Assembly: GCF_900106585.1 (NCBI RefSeq)
Contig: NZ_FNWH01000004.1
Coordinates: forward strand, 1-64,000
From: Acidaminococcus timonensis
Lineage (GTDB): Bacteria > Bacillota > Negativicutes > Acidaminococcales > Acidaminococcaceae
DNA: 64,000 bases
Direction of reading: 5' to 3'
Shown piece by piece: positions 16,812-25,793 of the stretch (the first letter of the stretch is position 1; each line of letters opens with the position of its first letter). A program made the position numbers and the translations under genes. The notes under the pieces are model-generated. The model had not been told where the DNA came from. It saw nothing but the letters and a program-made list of their open reading frames with translations, and ran no database searches.

Positions 16812-19206
16812 ATACCACACTCATAGGGTCCACATCGAACAGTACGTTGGGCAGCGCCCGGAAGTCGGACTGGCGCAGCCAGTCCTTCACCGGCTTCAGC
16901 TGAGGGCTCTTTAAGAGCACGTTGATCCGGTAGATCTGGTTCACCCTTGCCACGATGGCCGGGAAAGGGCCCAGGATCTCCAGAGGCTGCTTCGTTTCCA
17001 GCTGCCAGGCCTCCAGGGCATTCACCAGCTTCTGGGCTGTAGCCAGGGCTTCCTCCTGATTCTTGTGCAACACGGTGACCTTCAGCATCCGGGTAAAGGG
17101 CGGATACCCCAGCTCCTTCCGCTGGGCCAGCTCCAGTTTGGCGAAGCCTTCGTAATCCTGTCTGGCTGCCAGCTGCAGGATGGGATTTTCCGCATCGTAG
17201 GCCTGGAAGATCACATGGCCCGGCTTATCCCCCCGTCCGGCCCGGCCTGCGGCCTGGGTCAGCAGGGCAAAGCACCGCTCGCCGCTGCGGAAGTCCGGCA
17301 GGTTCAGCTGGGAATCAGCGCTCAAGATCCCCACCAATGTCACATTGGGGATATCGTGCCCTTTGGCCACCATCTGGGTGCCCAGGAGCACATTGTAGGC
17401 CCCGCTGCGAAATTCCGACAGGATCCGCTCGTGGGCGAACTTCCGGCTGGTGGAGTCCTGGTCCATGCGCAGAGGCTTCACGCCGGGGCACAGGCTCTGG
17501 ATCTCCATTTCCGCCTTTTCCGTACCCGTTCCGAAGAACTTGATCCGCTTGCTGCCGCAATGAGGGCAGATCGTGGGCACCGGTTCCGTATGGCCGCAAT
17601 AGTGACATTCCAGCAGCTGTTCCCGGGCATGGTACACCAGGGACACGGCACAGTTGGGGCAGCTGATGGATTCTCCGCAGTCCCGGCACATGACAAAGGT
17701 GGAATAGCCCCGCCGGTTCAGCAGGATGATGGCCTGCTCCCCGTGCTGCACCGTTTCCTCCAGCCGGCTGCGCAGAGCTTCCGACAGTACGGTTCGGTTG
17801 CCCTTCTGCAGCTCCTCCCGCATGTCCACGATGGACACCTGGGGCAGATGGGCCCCTTCCCGGGCCCGATGCTTCAGGTACAGGTGGGTATAAACCCCTG
17901 TTTCTGCCAGATAGTAGGATTCCAGGTCCGGGGTGGCCGAACCCAGCACCACCGGCAGTTTCCGGTAGTGGGCCCGGTACTGGGCCACCAGCCGGGCGTG
18001 ATAGCTGGGGCGTTCCTCCTGTTTGTAGCTTCCCTCATGTTCTTCGTCCAGGATGATCAGAGAGAGATTGGAAAAGGGACAGAACACGGCCGAACGGACC
18101 CCAATCAGTACCCGTGCCTGGCCGGAACGCATTTTCTGCCACACATCCGCCCGCTCGCTGGCGGACAACCGGCTGTGGGCCACAGCCACAGCGCCCCCGA
18201 ACCAGGCCTTGAACCGTTTCACGGTTTGTCCGGTCAGGGCGATTTCCGGCACCAGGACCAGCACCTGGCCTCCGTCCGCCAGAGCCCGTTCCGTCAGCCG
18301 CAGATAGACTTCCGTCTTGCCGCTGCCGGTGATGCCCTGGAGCAGGAAAGTACGAGGTTCATGTTCCTTCCGGGCCCCATCCACTGCCTGAATAGCTGCC
18401 TTCTGTTCCTCCGTCAGCTCCAGGGTCTCCTTCCGGGCCTCCAGTTTTTCGTAGCTGTCCCGCAGTACCCGGTGCCGGCCTTCCAGCAGCCAGCCCCGCA
18501 GCACCATGGTCCGCAGCACCTCTGTAGAGATACCATGCCGGGTCATTTCCGGTCCGCTGACCACATTCCCGGACGACAAAAGGTCCAGGGCAGCCTGCTG
18601 GCTTTTGCCCCGGACCTTTCCATCCTGATATGCCGCCAATCCTTCCGGTGTGGCCTGGAACGTCCGTTCCGACTTCTGCCGCAGCTTGTATTTCACATCG
18701 TAAGAAAGTACCACCGCCTGCCGGGTGATGAGGCCCTTCAGGGCAGTTTCTCCTCCAGGCAGTTTCCGGATGGCCTTCCGGGGCAGCGGCCCTTTCCGGC
18801 ACAGGAAGTCATACAGTTCCTGTTCCCGGGGCGGAAGCGGTTTCGTCCAGTCCGGCACCGGTACATAATTCCCGGTAGCGGCCAGGCTTTTCTTGCCGGG
18901 GATGAACAGCCGCAGGGCCTCGGCCAGGCTGCAGAGATAATACTGGCTCAGCCAATAGGCCGTGGCCAGCATTTCGCTGTCGAACCAGGGCTCCGTACCC
19001 ACCACGTCCGCAATGTCCTTCAGCTCCCGGGAAAGATCCGGTGCCTTGTCCTCCTCGACGATGAACCCTTCCACCAGCTGCGTTCCGAAAGGCACCACCA
19101 CCCGCCAGCCCTGAGCCAGGAAATCCAGGCTCTCGGGCACATGGTAGGTGAACTGCCGGAACAGGTTCTTCACCGGCAGGTTGATGGCAACCTTGGCGTA
19201 TTCCAT
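16810..19206 (-). CDS. priA: primosomal protein N' (replication restart helicase PriA)
   Basis: 798 residues: N-terminal DNA-binding domains, helicase core with GITGSGKTEVY (Walker A) and DEEH (Walker B), and a zinc region with four CxxC pairs (CRDCGESISCPNC ... CHYCG ... CPHCGS, about 505-555). It reloads the replisome at stalled forks. It follows metK after one base and ends at a terminator. Confidence 0.95.
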   Translation of the reverse strand: MEYAKVAINLPVKNLFRQFTYHVPESLDFLAQGWRVVVPFGTQLVEGFIVEEDKAPDLSRELKDIADVVGTEPWFDSEMLATAYWLSQYYLCSLAEALRLFIPGKKSLAATGNYVPVPDWTKPLPPREQELYDFLCRKGPLPRKAIRKLPGGETALKGLITRQAVVLSYDVKYKLRQKSERTFQATPEGLAAYQDGKVRGKSQQAALDLLSSGNVVSGPEMTRHGISTEVLRTMVLRGWLLEGRHRVLRDSYEKLEARKETLELTEEQKAAIQAVDGARKEHEPRTFLLQGITGSGKTEVYLRLTERALADGGQVLVLVPEIALTGQTVKRFKAWFGGAVAVAHSRLSASERADVWQKMRSGQARVLIGVRSAVFCPFSNLSLIILDEEHEGSYKQEERPSYHARLVAQYRAHYRKLPVVLGSATPDLESYYLAETGVYTHLYLKHRAREGAHLPQVSIVDMREELQKGNRTVLSEALRSRLEETVQHGEQAIILLNRRGYSTFVMCRDCGESISCPNCAVSLVYHAREQLLECHYCGHTEPVPTICPHCGSKRIKFFGTGTEKAEMEIQSLCPGVKPLRMDQDSTSRKFAHERILSEFRSGAYNVLLGTQMVAKGHDIPNVTLVGILSADSQLNLPDFRSGERCFALLTQAAGRAGRGDKPGHVIFQAYDAENPILQLAARQDYEGFAKLELAQRKELGYPPFTRMLKVTVLHKNQEEALATAQKLVNALEAWQLETKQPLEILGPFPAIVARVNQIYRINVLLKSPQLKPVKDWLRQSDFRALPNVLFDVDPMSVV

Positions 19207-19207
19207 A

Positions 19208-20386
19208 TTATTGCAGTGCCTTTTTCAGTGCATCCACTTTATCCAGCCGTTCCCAGGGCAGATCCACATCCGTCCGGCCGAAATGGCCGTAGGCTGCCGT
19301 CTGCTTGTAGATGGGTCGCCGCAGATCCAGGCTCTTGATGATGCCTGCCGGGGTCAGGGAGAAGTTCTTTTCGATCAGTTTCACGATTTCTTCTTCAGGA
19401 ATGGCATTGGTCCCATAGGTGTTCACGCTGATGGAAACCGGCCGTGCCACACCGATGGCATACGCCAGCTGGATTTCGCATTTCCGGGCCAGGCCGGCTG
19501 CCACCACGTTCTTGGCTACATAACGGGCTGCATAGGCCGCACTCCGGTCCACCTTGGTGGGATCCTTTCCGGAGAAAGCGCCACCCCCATGACGGGCCAT
19601 GCCGCCATAGGTATCCACGATGATTTTCCGCCCGGTCAGACCGGAATCCCCCTGAGGACCGCCGATGACGAACCGGCCGGTGGGATTGATGTGGTAGATG
19701 GTGTCTTCGTCCAGCAGGTCAGCCGGGACCACCGGTTTGATTACGTATTCCAGGATGTCCCTGCGCAGTTGTTCCATGGAAATTTCCGGAGCATGCTGGG
19801 CGGAGACCACAATGGTATTCACGCGGACAGGTTTGTCGTCTTCATATTCCACAGAAACCTGGGTCTTGCCATCAGGACGCAGGTAGGGCAGGATGCCCTC
19901 CTTGCGGACCTGGGCCAGCCGGCGGGCCAGCTTGTGAGCCAAAGAGATGGGCAGGGGCATGTATTCCGGGGTTTCGTCAGTGGCGTATCCGAACATCATA
20001 CCCTGGTCGCCGGCGCCGATCTTTTCATCGTCGGTATGGTCACCGGCCTTGGCTTCGTCCGATTCATCCACCCCCTGGGCAATATCCGGAGACTGTTCAT
20101 CGATGGAAATCAGGACTCCGCAGGTGGCCCCGTCAAAGCCGTATTTGGCACGGTCATAACCAATATCGATCACCGTCTGCCGGGCAATCTTGGCGATGTC
20201 CACGTAGCAGCTGGTGGAAATTTCCCCTACAATATGGATCTGGCCTGTCGCCACCAGGGTTTCACAAGCCACTCGTGCATCCGGGTCTTTTTCCAAGATG
20301 GCATCCAGCACCGCATCAGAAATCTGATCGGCAATCTTGTCAGGATGCCCTTCCGTCACAGATTCAGACGTAAAGACTTTTCTCAT
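19208..20386 (-). CDS. metK: S-adenosylmethionine synthetase
   Basis: 392 residues, makes SAM from methionine and ATP. Visible motifs are [21 protein letters not shown] at the N-terminus, the [12 protein letters not shown] hexapeptide region and [16 protein letters not shown] (P-loop-like). Expression is controlled by the SAM riboswitch just upstream. It is cotranscribed with priA. Confidence 0.97.
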   Translation of the reverse strand: MRKVFTSESVTEGHPDKIADQISDAVLDAILEKDPDARVACETLVATGQIHIVGEISTSCYVDIAKIARQTVIDIGYDRAKYGFDGATCGVLISIDEQSPDIAQGVDESDEAKAGDHTDDEKIGAGDQGMMFGYATDETPEYMPLPISLAHKLARRLAQVRKEGILPYLRPDGKTQVSVEYEDDKPVRVNTIVVSAQHAPEISMEQLRRDILEYVIKPVVPADLLDEDTIYHINPTGRFVIGGPQGDSGLTGRKIIVDTYGGMARHGGGAFSGKDPTKVDRSAAYAARYVAKNVVAAGLARKCEIQLAYAIGVARPVSISVNTYGTNAIPEEEIVKLIEKNFSLTPAGIIKSLDLRRPIYKQTAAYGHFGRTDVDLPWERLDKVDALKKALQ

Positions 20387-20400
20387 AGTTTCCTCCTTGC

Positions 20401-20428
20401 AAAAAAAATACTCTCAAAACATGAGAGT
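20401..20428 (-). terminator. SAM riboswitch expression-platform terminator
   Basis: Minus-strand hairpin ACTCTCA-TGTTTT-TGAGAGT followed by eight T, just before the metK ribosome binding site. Its 5' arm (ACTCTCAT) can instead pair with ATGAGAGT at 20438-20445, the 3' strand of aptamer helix P1, giving the antiterminator expected when SAM is low. Confidence 0.88.
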
Positions 20429-20440
20429 ACATATGGGACT

Positions 20441-20545
20441 CTCATCTCACAATCGAATAACGCATTGCAGGACTTAGCACCGTTGACCCAAAGGCCATGG
20501 TTGCTGTGGCTTCAAAGGGCCATTCCCTCCACCACTCTTGATGAG
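20441..20545 (-). ncRNA. SAM-I (S-box) riboswitch aptamer
   Basis: On the minus strand it holds the S-box core words: CTCATCAAGAGTGG at the 5' side, GGAGGGA, GAAGCCACAGCAACC and GGTGCTAAGTCCTGC, closed by P1 (CTCATC with GATGAG). It precedes metK. By analogy, SAM binding stabilises P1 and lets the downstream terminator form, turning metK and priA off. Confidence 0.96.
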
Positions 20546-20568
20546 CTATATGTAATTGTGATGGTGTA

Positions 20569-20596
20569 ATTATATCAGATACAGTATAATTGTCAA
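20569..20596 (-). promoter_or_regulatory. metK promoter
   Basis: Consensus -35 TTGACA (20591-20596) and -10 TATAAT (20569-20574) on the minus strand with a 16-base spacer, about 24 bases before the SAM aptamer. Confidence 0.85.
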
Positions 20597-20608
20597 GAGT
20601 GGCCCCCC

Positions 20609-21655
20609 TTAATAATGGACCACGTCTTTCTCTCTCCTGATTTTGGCAATGATGGGTTTGGCCGCTTCACTGCGCAGGAATTCCCAGGTGGTGGGAGGCA
20701 CCTGCTGCTGCACCAGGTCCCAGTTGTCCTCCTGGATGGCCTTGCGCACGGTGGAAGCACTGACCACCTGGCCGTCTTCTTCCCGGCGGGGCACCACGAT
20801 GCACTGGATGCCGTCCTCGGGCAGCTTCTGCTGCATCACCTGGTTGTACAGACCGGTAACCACGCTGGTGGGTTCCTCTCCCACATACCGGGCAGTGATA
20901 CCCAGCTTGTGGGCGATTTTCGTAAAGATGGCCAGATCCAGGTTGGCATGGCTGGTGATAACCGCTTCCGCATCCTTCTGGAAATAGCTGGGGAACGTGG
21001 CCTGGCTGATGATGTACGGACCGCTGTCGTGATACCGCAGGTTCTTCAGGTGCGCCGTACCGGCTTTGATCAGCTGCCTGCGCACAGTATAAGGGAACAG
21101 GCTGGCGTCTTCGCTGACCATGAACAGATGCACCACATCATTTTCCGCCGCCGCTTTTTCCACCAGGTACTGGTGTCCCAGGGTAAAGGGGTTGGCATTC
21201 ATGACGATGGCACCCACTTTGGGTGCGTCCACCTTTGTCTGGGCCAGCTGGTCCAGGTAGCTGGAGAAACCGTCCTTCCGATTTTCCATGAACACAATCT
21301 GGTCCTGGATGCGGGCGATTTCGTAGAAGCCCAGATCGCCGAAGAACTTGGCCGAATTGCATTTGGTGTACAGGAACAGGTGCAGGTTGCCCCGTTCGTA
21401 CTGGTACTGCACCAGGTGGGACACGATCTCATTCATGAGCCCCTCGCCCTGGTGGTGGTGATCCACGGCCATGCAGCGCAGGGTGTTGCCGAAGCAGCTG
21501 CCCGTGGCGATGGCGTGGTAGTCGTTGTCGAACATCACGCAGGTATAATCCAGGTTGGCATCCCGCCGGATCCCCTCCTGCTGCAGCAGGGCGTCCACCT
21601 GGGCATTGGTCCGGGCGTCCGAGGGATAGACCTGGGAAATGAAGTAATCAGACAT
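20609..21655 (-). CDS. citC: [citrate (pro-3S)-lyase] ligase
   Basis: 348 residues: N-terminal GNAT-like domain (about 1-130) and C-terminal nucleotidyltransferase domain with NANPFTLGHQYLV and STVRKAI. It acetylates the citrate lyase prosthetic group with acetate and ATP. No citD, citE, citF, citG or citX is nearby, so the target would be encoded elsewhere. AAGGAG precedes the ATG. I see no terminator between this gene and the metK promoter. Confidence 0.9.
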   Translation of the reverse strand: MSDYFISQVYPSDARTNAQVDALLQQEGIRRDANLDYTCVMFDNDYHAIATGSCFGNTLRCMAVDHHHQGEGLMNEIVSHLVQYQYERGNLHLFLYTKCNSAKFFGDLGFYEIARIQDQIVFMENRKDGFSSYLDQLAQTKVDAPKVGAIVMNANPFTLGHQYLVEKAAAENDVVHLFMVSEDASLFPYTVRRQLIKAGTAHLKNLRYHDSGPYIISQATFPSYFQKDAEAVITSHANLDLAIFTKIAHKLGITARYVGEEPTSVVTGLYNQVMQQKLPEDGIQCIVVPRREEDGQVVSASTVRKAIQEDNWDLVQQQVPPTTWEFLRSEAAKPIIAKIRREKDVVHY

Positions 21656-21701
21656 GGTTATCTCCTTATGCTTTCAAAATTGTTCCCATTATAACATAAA
21701 A

Positions 21702-21737
21702 AAAATGGGTTGTCCTTTGTGGGAACAACCCATTTTA
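21702..21737. terminator. intrinsic terminator, DUF134 gene
   Basis: Stem AAAATGGGTTGT/ACAACCCATTTT with a run of T on the minus strand, immediately after the stop of the DUF134 gene and ahead of citC. Confidence 0.85.
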
Positions 21738-21746
21738 TGTCAGGTC

Positions 21747-22511
21747 TCAATGATGGCAGCCGTGATGGCCGCAGCCGCCTTCGCCGTGGTCGTGGTGCTC
21801 ATGATGGGCGCACTGGATGTCTTCCTGGTAGGCCAGCTTGTCGGCCAGGAAATCGGCCACCGCCTGGTCTGCCTGACCGCTGCAGCCGCCGTAGAAACGG
21901 ATACCCTGGGCGTTCAGGGCCTGCTGGGCCCCGCCGCCGATGCCGCCGCAAATCAGGGTTTCCACCCCCAGATCCTTCAGCACACCGGCCAGGGCGCCGT
22001 GCCCCTGCCCGTTGGTGCTTTCCACCCTAGCTTCCTTCACCTGGCCGTCTTCCACCTCATAGACCTTGAAATTCTCCGTCCTGCCGAAATGCTGGAAAAT
22101 CTCGCCGTTTTCCGCATCATAGGTCACTGCAATTTTCATATCCTGTTCCTCCTTCGGAAAATCTGGAAGACCGCCCACCCGGCGGACCGACTGCAGGATG
22201 AACTGGCAGCAGCCCCATTCCGGGTCCCGGGCGAACTCCACGCTGCCTTCCTCGATCCGCAGGTCTTTCCCGTAGATCAGGACCTCTGCCAGCTTTTTCC
22301 GAGCCCGGTTGAGGATGTTTTGAAATGTGGAGCGGGCCACATCCAGGCGTTTCGCTGCCTCCCCCTGCTCCAGCCCCACATAGTCGCAGAGCCGCACGGC
22401 CTCGAATTCATCCAGGGTCAATACCACGTCGCCCCTGGAAGGGTTGGCCCCCACAAAATAGAAACTCCCTGGTTGCTGGTACACCCGCCGTTTCCGAACC
22501 GGTCTGGGCAA
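21747..22511 (-). CDS. DUF134 HTH / NifX-type (dinitrogenase cofactor) fusion protein
   Basis: About 254 residues. The N-terminal half (about 1-100) is a DUF134 DNA-binding domain with a sigma-70 region-4-like HTH (LEQGEAAKRLDVARSTFQNIL). The C-terminal half (about 125-230) is a NifX/NifB-C domain (KIAVTYDAENGEIFQHFGR), ending in a His/Cys-rich tail of about 20 residues that may bind metal. TTG at 22511 is chosen as start: it gives the family N-terminus MPRPxRxR and has GAGGTGAG upstream, whereas ATG at 22541 is only about 8 bases from the likely transcription start. Probably a metal- or redox-responsive protein (inference). Confidence 0.75.
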   Translation of the reverse strand: MPRPVRKRRVYQQPGSFYFVGANPSRGDVVLTLDEFEAVRLCDYVGLEQGEAAKRLDVARSTFQNILNRARKKLAEVLIYGKDLRIEEGSVEFARDPEWGCCQFILQSVRRVGGLPDFPKEEQDMKIAVTYDAENGEIFQHFGRTENFKVYEVEDGQVKEARVESTNGQGHGALAGVLKDLGVETLICGGIGGGAQQALNAQGIRFYGGCSGQADQAVADFLADKLAYQEDIQCAHHEHHDHGEGGCGHHGCHH

Positions 22512-22556
22512 TCTTCTCACCTCGCCTTTTATTATCGGCATATGCCATTAATTCAT

Positions 22557-22584
22557 ATTGTATCCGAAAAAGAGGAAAAGTCAA
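22557..22584 (-). promoter_or_regulatory. promoter of the DUF134-NifX gene
   Basis: Minus-strand -35 TTGACT (22579-22584), 16-base spacer, -10 TACAAT (22557-22562). It supports the downstream TTG start of the gene. Confidence 0.65.
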
Positions 22585-22632
22585 GGGACTATGAGATTTG
22601 TGAGTACCTGGTACAGATGAACAAAAAATATC

Positions 22633-22658
22633 AGGCCAGGTAAGCCCGTCCCTGGCCT
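22633..22658 (-). terminator. intrinsic terminator, threonine aldolase gene
   Basis: Stem AGGCCAGG/CCTGGCCT on the minus strand followed by GATATTTTTTG, 33 bases after the stop at 22691. Confidence 0.75.
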
Positions 22659-22690
22659 GTGAGCTGACTTCCTTCACCAGCCACTATTTC

Positions 22691-23728
22691 CTAAAGGACG
22701 GCAATCAGCTTCTCCACATCCTCTTCCCGGGTGGCCCAGCTGGTGCAGATGCGCATGAGAACCCTTCCGTCGGGCCACTCTGTGCCGAACCCCAGCACCA
22801 CTTTTTCGGCCAGTTCGTCGGCCTTCTTTTTGTCCAGCAGCAGGAACAGCTGGTTGGTGGGTGCCGGATAAGGCAGTTCATACCCTTTTTCCAGCAGGGC
22901 ACGGCGGATCTTCCGGGCCATCTGGATGCCATGCCGGCCCAGTCCTTCATACAGTCCGTCCGTAAACAGGGTCTCAAACTGGAGACCGCTGATCCGTCCC
23001 TTGGCCAGAAGGGCACCATGCTGCTTCACCATGGTGAAGAAATGGGGCACGAATCCGGGTTTGGGGAATACCACAGCTTCACCGAACAAAGCCCCGCATT
23101 TGGTCCCGCCGATGTAAAACACATCGCACAGACGAGCCAGATCGGGCAGGGTCACGTCGTTTTCCGGTGTGCCCAGAGCGTAGGCCAGCCGGGCCCCATC
23201 CACGAACAGGGGAAGCTTGTACGCCGTACATACGGCCCTGATAGCTTCCAGCTCGGCCAGTGTGTACAGGGTCCCCATTTCCGTGGGCTGGGACAGGTAC
23301 ACCATACCGGGCATCACCATATGTTCCCGGTTGGCGTCGTCCCAGTAGTTCTTCACGAAGGCCTCCAGGGCTTTCGCCGTCAGCCTGCCATCTTCCTCCG
23401 GCACGGCCAGCACCTTGTGGCCGCCGTATTCGATGGCTCCGGCTTCATGAACATTCACATGGCCGGTGGCCGCTGCTACTACGCCCTGATAGGGCCGCAG
23501 CACCGTATCGATGACCGTGGCATTGGTCTGGGTACCCCCCACCAGGAAATGGATTTCTGCTTCAGGAGCCTGGCAGGCTTCCCGGATCCTGCTGCGGGCA
23601 CTTTCTGAATAACCATCTTCCCCGTAGCCAGCCGTTTGCTCCCAGTTGGTTTCCTGGAGCCGAGCCAGGATTTCGGGGGCCGCTCCCTCCTGATAATCAC
23701 TGGCGAACTGGATCTTTTTGGTTTCCAC
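22691..23728 (-). CDS. ltaE: low-specificity L-threonine aldolase family PLP enzyme
   Basis: 345 residues, fold-type I PLP enzyme cleaving L-threonine/allo-threonine to glycine and acetaldehyde. Visible are HEAGAIEYGGHKV, LFVDGARLAYALG (Asp-Gly-Ala-Arg cofactor contact) and the Schiff-base Lys in YIGGTKCGALFGEAVV (about residue 210). The start is GTG with GGAGGAACGATT before it. Related aldolases act on other beta-hydroxy amino acids. Confidence 0.87.
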   Translation of the reverse strand: METKKIQFASDYQEGAAPEILARLQETNWEQTAGYGEDGYSESARSRIREACQAPEAEIHFLVGGTQTNATVIDTVLRPYQGVVAAATGHVNVHEAGAIEYGGHKVLAVPEEDGRLTAKALEAFVKNYWDDANREHMVMPGMVYLSQPTEMGTLYTLAELEAIRAVCTAYKLPLFVDGARLAYALGTPENDVTLPDLARLCDVFYIGGTKCGALFGEAVVFPKPGFVPHFFTMVKQHGALLAKGRISGLQFETLFTDGLYEGLGRHGIQMARKIRRALLEKGYELPYPAPTNQLFLLLDKKKADELAEKVVLGFGTEWPDGRVLMRICTSWATREEDVEKLIAVL

Positions 23729-23777
23729 AATCGTTCCTCCTTATTTTCTCTTCAGATAAAATCGTATGCAGTGAAAG

Positions 23778-24407
23778 TCACAATCCCAGCGGTTCGTTCA
23801 CCAGGATCACATGGGCACGGTCCGGATTCCGGGAAAAACGGGTGATCAGGATCTGGCAGCAGCGGGTATCGATGGCTTTGCAGTGGGAACACAGGCCGGT
23901 GACCGTGCAGGGTGTCTTCACCTTGTATTTGATGGCCACCACGGACGCCACCCTGTTTTCCGCCCGGTCCAGAGCCGCCTCCAGGCCTTTACACACCTTG
24001 TCCAGGCTGATCAGATACAGTACGTGTTTCGGTCCGTAGGCCATGGCCGAAACCCGATTGCCATTGCCGTCGATGTTAACCATCACCCCGTCGTCGGTCA
24101 TGGCATTGCAGCTGGTCAGGTACCAGTCCGCCGTATAGGCTTTGTGATGGGCCTCCTCCCGGTCAGCATACTCCTCCCGATCGATGAAAGTGTAGTTTCC
24201 CTGTTTCAGGGCTTCCACCAGGCCGCTTTCCCGTACGGAAGTGCTGCCGCCCATGGTCACCACACTGCCTTCCGGAATCAGACGCAAAGCCTGCTGCACC
24301 CCGTCAGCCACCGTTTCCGCATAATAGGCATGCATATTCCGGGATTCCAATCCTCGGATCACCTTCCGGGCCAACACGGCATTCCGTTTTTTCTGTGCCT
24401 CTTCCAA
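23778..24407 (-). CDS. LUD (LutC/DUF162-like) domain protein
   Basis: About 209 residues of the LUD family seen in lactate-utilisation proteins LutB/LutC. Typical words are GGSTSVRESGL, YLTSCNAMTDDG and INIDGNGNRV-like VNIDGNGNRV. A Cys pair in CSHC near the end may bind metal. No lutA/lutB genes are adjacent. TTG at 24407 is preferred: AGGAGGGG lies 6-8 bases upstream, while ATG at 24428 has no such site and lies right at the likely transcription start (extended -10 TGGTATAAT). Confidence 0.75.
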   Translation of the reverse strand: MEEAQKKRNAVLARKVIRGLESRNMHAYYAETVADGVQQALRLIPEGSVVTMGGSTSVRESGLVEALKQGNYTFIDREEYADREEAHHKAYTADWYLTSCNAMTDDGVMVNIDGNGNRVSAMAYGPKHVLYLISLDKVCKGLEAALDRAENRVASVVAIKYKVKTPCTVTGLCSHCKAIDTRCCQILITRFSRNPDRAHVILVNEPLGL

Positions 24408-24450
24408 CCCGATCCCCTCCTGATTCATGATGACTGTATTATACCATACA

Positions 24451-24480
24451 AAAAAAGGTGCCGCCGCAGCGACACCTTTT
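24451..24480 (-). terminator. intrinsic terminator, rubrerythrin gene
   Basis: Minus-strand stem AAAAGGTG...CACCTTTT followed by a T-run, 30 bases after the rubrerythrin stop. The extended -10 of the next gene lies just beyond it. Confidence 0.8.
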
Positions 24481-24509
24481 GATTCCCTGGGAGCAGAAAG
24501 GCTCCGGGA

Positions 24510-25058
24510 TTATTTTGCAAAGTAACGAGCCAGCAGGCCATCGAATACACGGCCATGACGAGCTTCATCTTTAGCCATTTCATGAACGGTATCATGGATG
24601 GCATCGTAGCCCAGTTGTTTGGCCAGAGTTGCGATTTCTTTCTTGCCGGCGCAGGCACCCTGTTCAGCAGCAGCCCGCATTTCCAGGTTCTTCTTGGTGC
24701 TGTCAGTTACCACTTCGCCCAGCAGTTCGGCGAATTTGGCAGCATGTTCAGCTTCTTCGAAAGCGATCCGTTTGTAGGCTTCAGCCACTTCCGGATACCC
24801 TTCCCGGTCAGCTACACGGCTCATAGCCAGGTACATACCCACTTCGGAGCATTCACCGGTGAAGTGTTGACGCAGGCCTTCCAGGACTCTTTCATCTACG
24901 CCTTTGGCAACGCCTACAACGTGTTCATCAGCGTATTCTTTCACGCCTTCCTTCAGTTCATCGAATTTGTCTTTCGGTGCACCGCATTGAGGGCATTTTT
25001 CCGGGGCTTCTTCCCCTTCATAGACATAACCGCAAACTCTGCAAATGAATTTTTTCAT
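24510..25058 (-). CDS. reverse rubrerythrin (rubredoxin domain first)
   Basis: 182 residues: an N-terminal rubredoxin-like iron site ([21 protein letters not shown], residues about 5-24 and so split here by position only) precedes a ferritin-like diiron domain with the EAEHAAKF and DEARHGR ligand motifs. This order is reversed from classic rubrerythrin. In anaerobes such proteins reduce peroxide and oxygen. The start at 25058 has GGGGAGG upstream and begins at the rubredoxin domain. Monocistronic, with its own promoter and terminator. Confidence 0.92.
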   Translation of the reverse strand: MKKFICRVCGYVYEGEEAPEKCPQCGAPKDKFDELKEGVKEYADEHVVGVAKGVDERVLEGLRQHFTGECSEVGMYLAMSRVADREGYPEVAEAYKRIAFEEAEHAAKFAELLGEVVTDSTKKNLEMRAAAEQGACAGKKEIATLAKQLGYDAIHDTVHEMAKDEARHGRVFDGLLARYFAK

Positions 25059-25145
25059 GATATTTCCTCCCCTTGAAACTTGCAAATCCAGCGATATTTC
25101 TTTGGATTTGATACTTGTTGATATTTATTATTTCTTACAGTTGTT

Positions 25146-25173
25146 ATTATATCAGAGTCTGGAAATAATGCAA
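25146..25173 (-). promoter_or_regulatory. putative rubrerythrin promoter
   Basis: Minus-strand -35 TTGCAT (25168-25173), 16-base spacer, perfect -10 TATAAT (25146-25151), giving a 5' leader of about 80 bases. I did not find a convincing PerR box. Confidence 0.55.
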
Positions 25174-25204
25174 GTACTTTTCCGGGATTTTTTCAAAAAA
25201 AATC

Positions 25205-25239
25205 GGGAAAGGGACTTTGGCCTTTACAGTCCCTTTCCC
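25205..25239 (-). terminator. intrinsic terminator of the tetrapyrrole operon
   Basis: Stem GGGAAAGGGACT/AGTCCCTTTCCC with a following run of eight T on the minus strand. The stop codon of the precorrin-2 dehydrogenase gene lies inside the hairpin. Confidence 0.85.
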
Positions 25240-25793
25240 AATAACTCCGCCAGCTTTTTTTTCAGCAAAGCCCGCCGTTTCCCTTCCTCCGGTTCCTCCC
25301 GCTGCAGCACTTTACGGAACTGCCCCATGGCCTCGTTGAGGGTCCCCAGATTCTCCGGCATCACCTGCTGCAGCCGTCGTTTCACCCACTGGGCCACCAG
25401 AGGGCTGCGGCCGCCGCTGCTGACAGCACACACCAGCTCCTGCTGTTTCACGATGGCTGGAAAGATGAAAGTGCACAGCTCCGGATCGTCCACCACATTC
25501 ACCGGGATGCCCCGCTTCCGGCACCCTTCACTGATCACCCGGTTCACGGCCCGGTCATCCGTGGCCGCCACCACCAGCCGCCAGGGCTGCCGCTCCAGAT
25601 CACAGGGCGCAAAGGGACGCTGGTGCAGGATGACATCCAGGCCCCGGATCTCCGGATCCATGGCAGGGGCCACCACCTCCACGGCGGCACCGAATTCTTG
25701 TAAGATGGCAGCTTTCCGCCGGGCCGTTCTGCCACCGCCCACCAGCAGCACCGGAGCGTGTTCCAGCTGGATCATCATGGGAAAATAACTCAT
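25224..25793 (-). CDS. precorrin-2 dehydrogenase / sirohydrochlorin ferrochelatase (CysG N-terminal type)
   Basis: 189 residues: an NAD-binding fold with LLVGGGRTARRKA at about 16-28 and VVAATDDRAVN, then the SSGGRSPLVAQWVKRRL segment of the Met8/CysG-N family. It oxidises precorrin-2 to sirohydrochlorin and may insert iron. It overlaps the cobA-hemD stop by 4 bases and completes a uroporphyrinogen-to-sirohydrochlorin path. Confidence 0.9.
   Translation of the reverse strand: MSYFPMMIQLEHAPVLLVGGGRTARRKAAILQEFGAAVEVVAPAMDPEIRGLDVILHQRPFAPCDLERQPWRLVVAATDDRAVNRVISEGCRKRGIPVNVVDDPELCTFIFPAIVKQQELVCAVSSGGRSPLVAQWVKRRLQQVMPENLGTLNEAMGQFRKVLQREEPEEGKRRALLKKKLAELLGKGL

Noticed and set aside
19148-20569. 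473-codon plus-strand open frame over metK and the riboswitch
   Set aside because: Antisense shadow of metK; it reads through the SAM riboswitch, a noncoding element.
25085-25200. PerR box upstream of the rubrerythrin gene
   Set aside because: No convincing TTATAAT-N-ATTATAA match; only promoter elements were supported.
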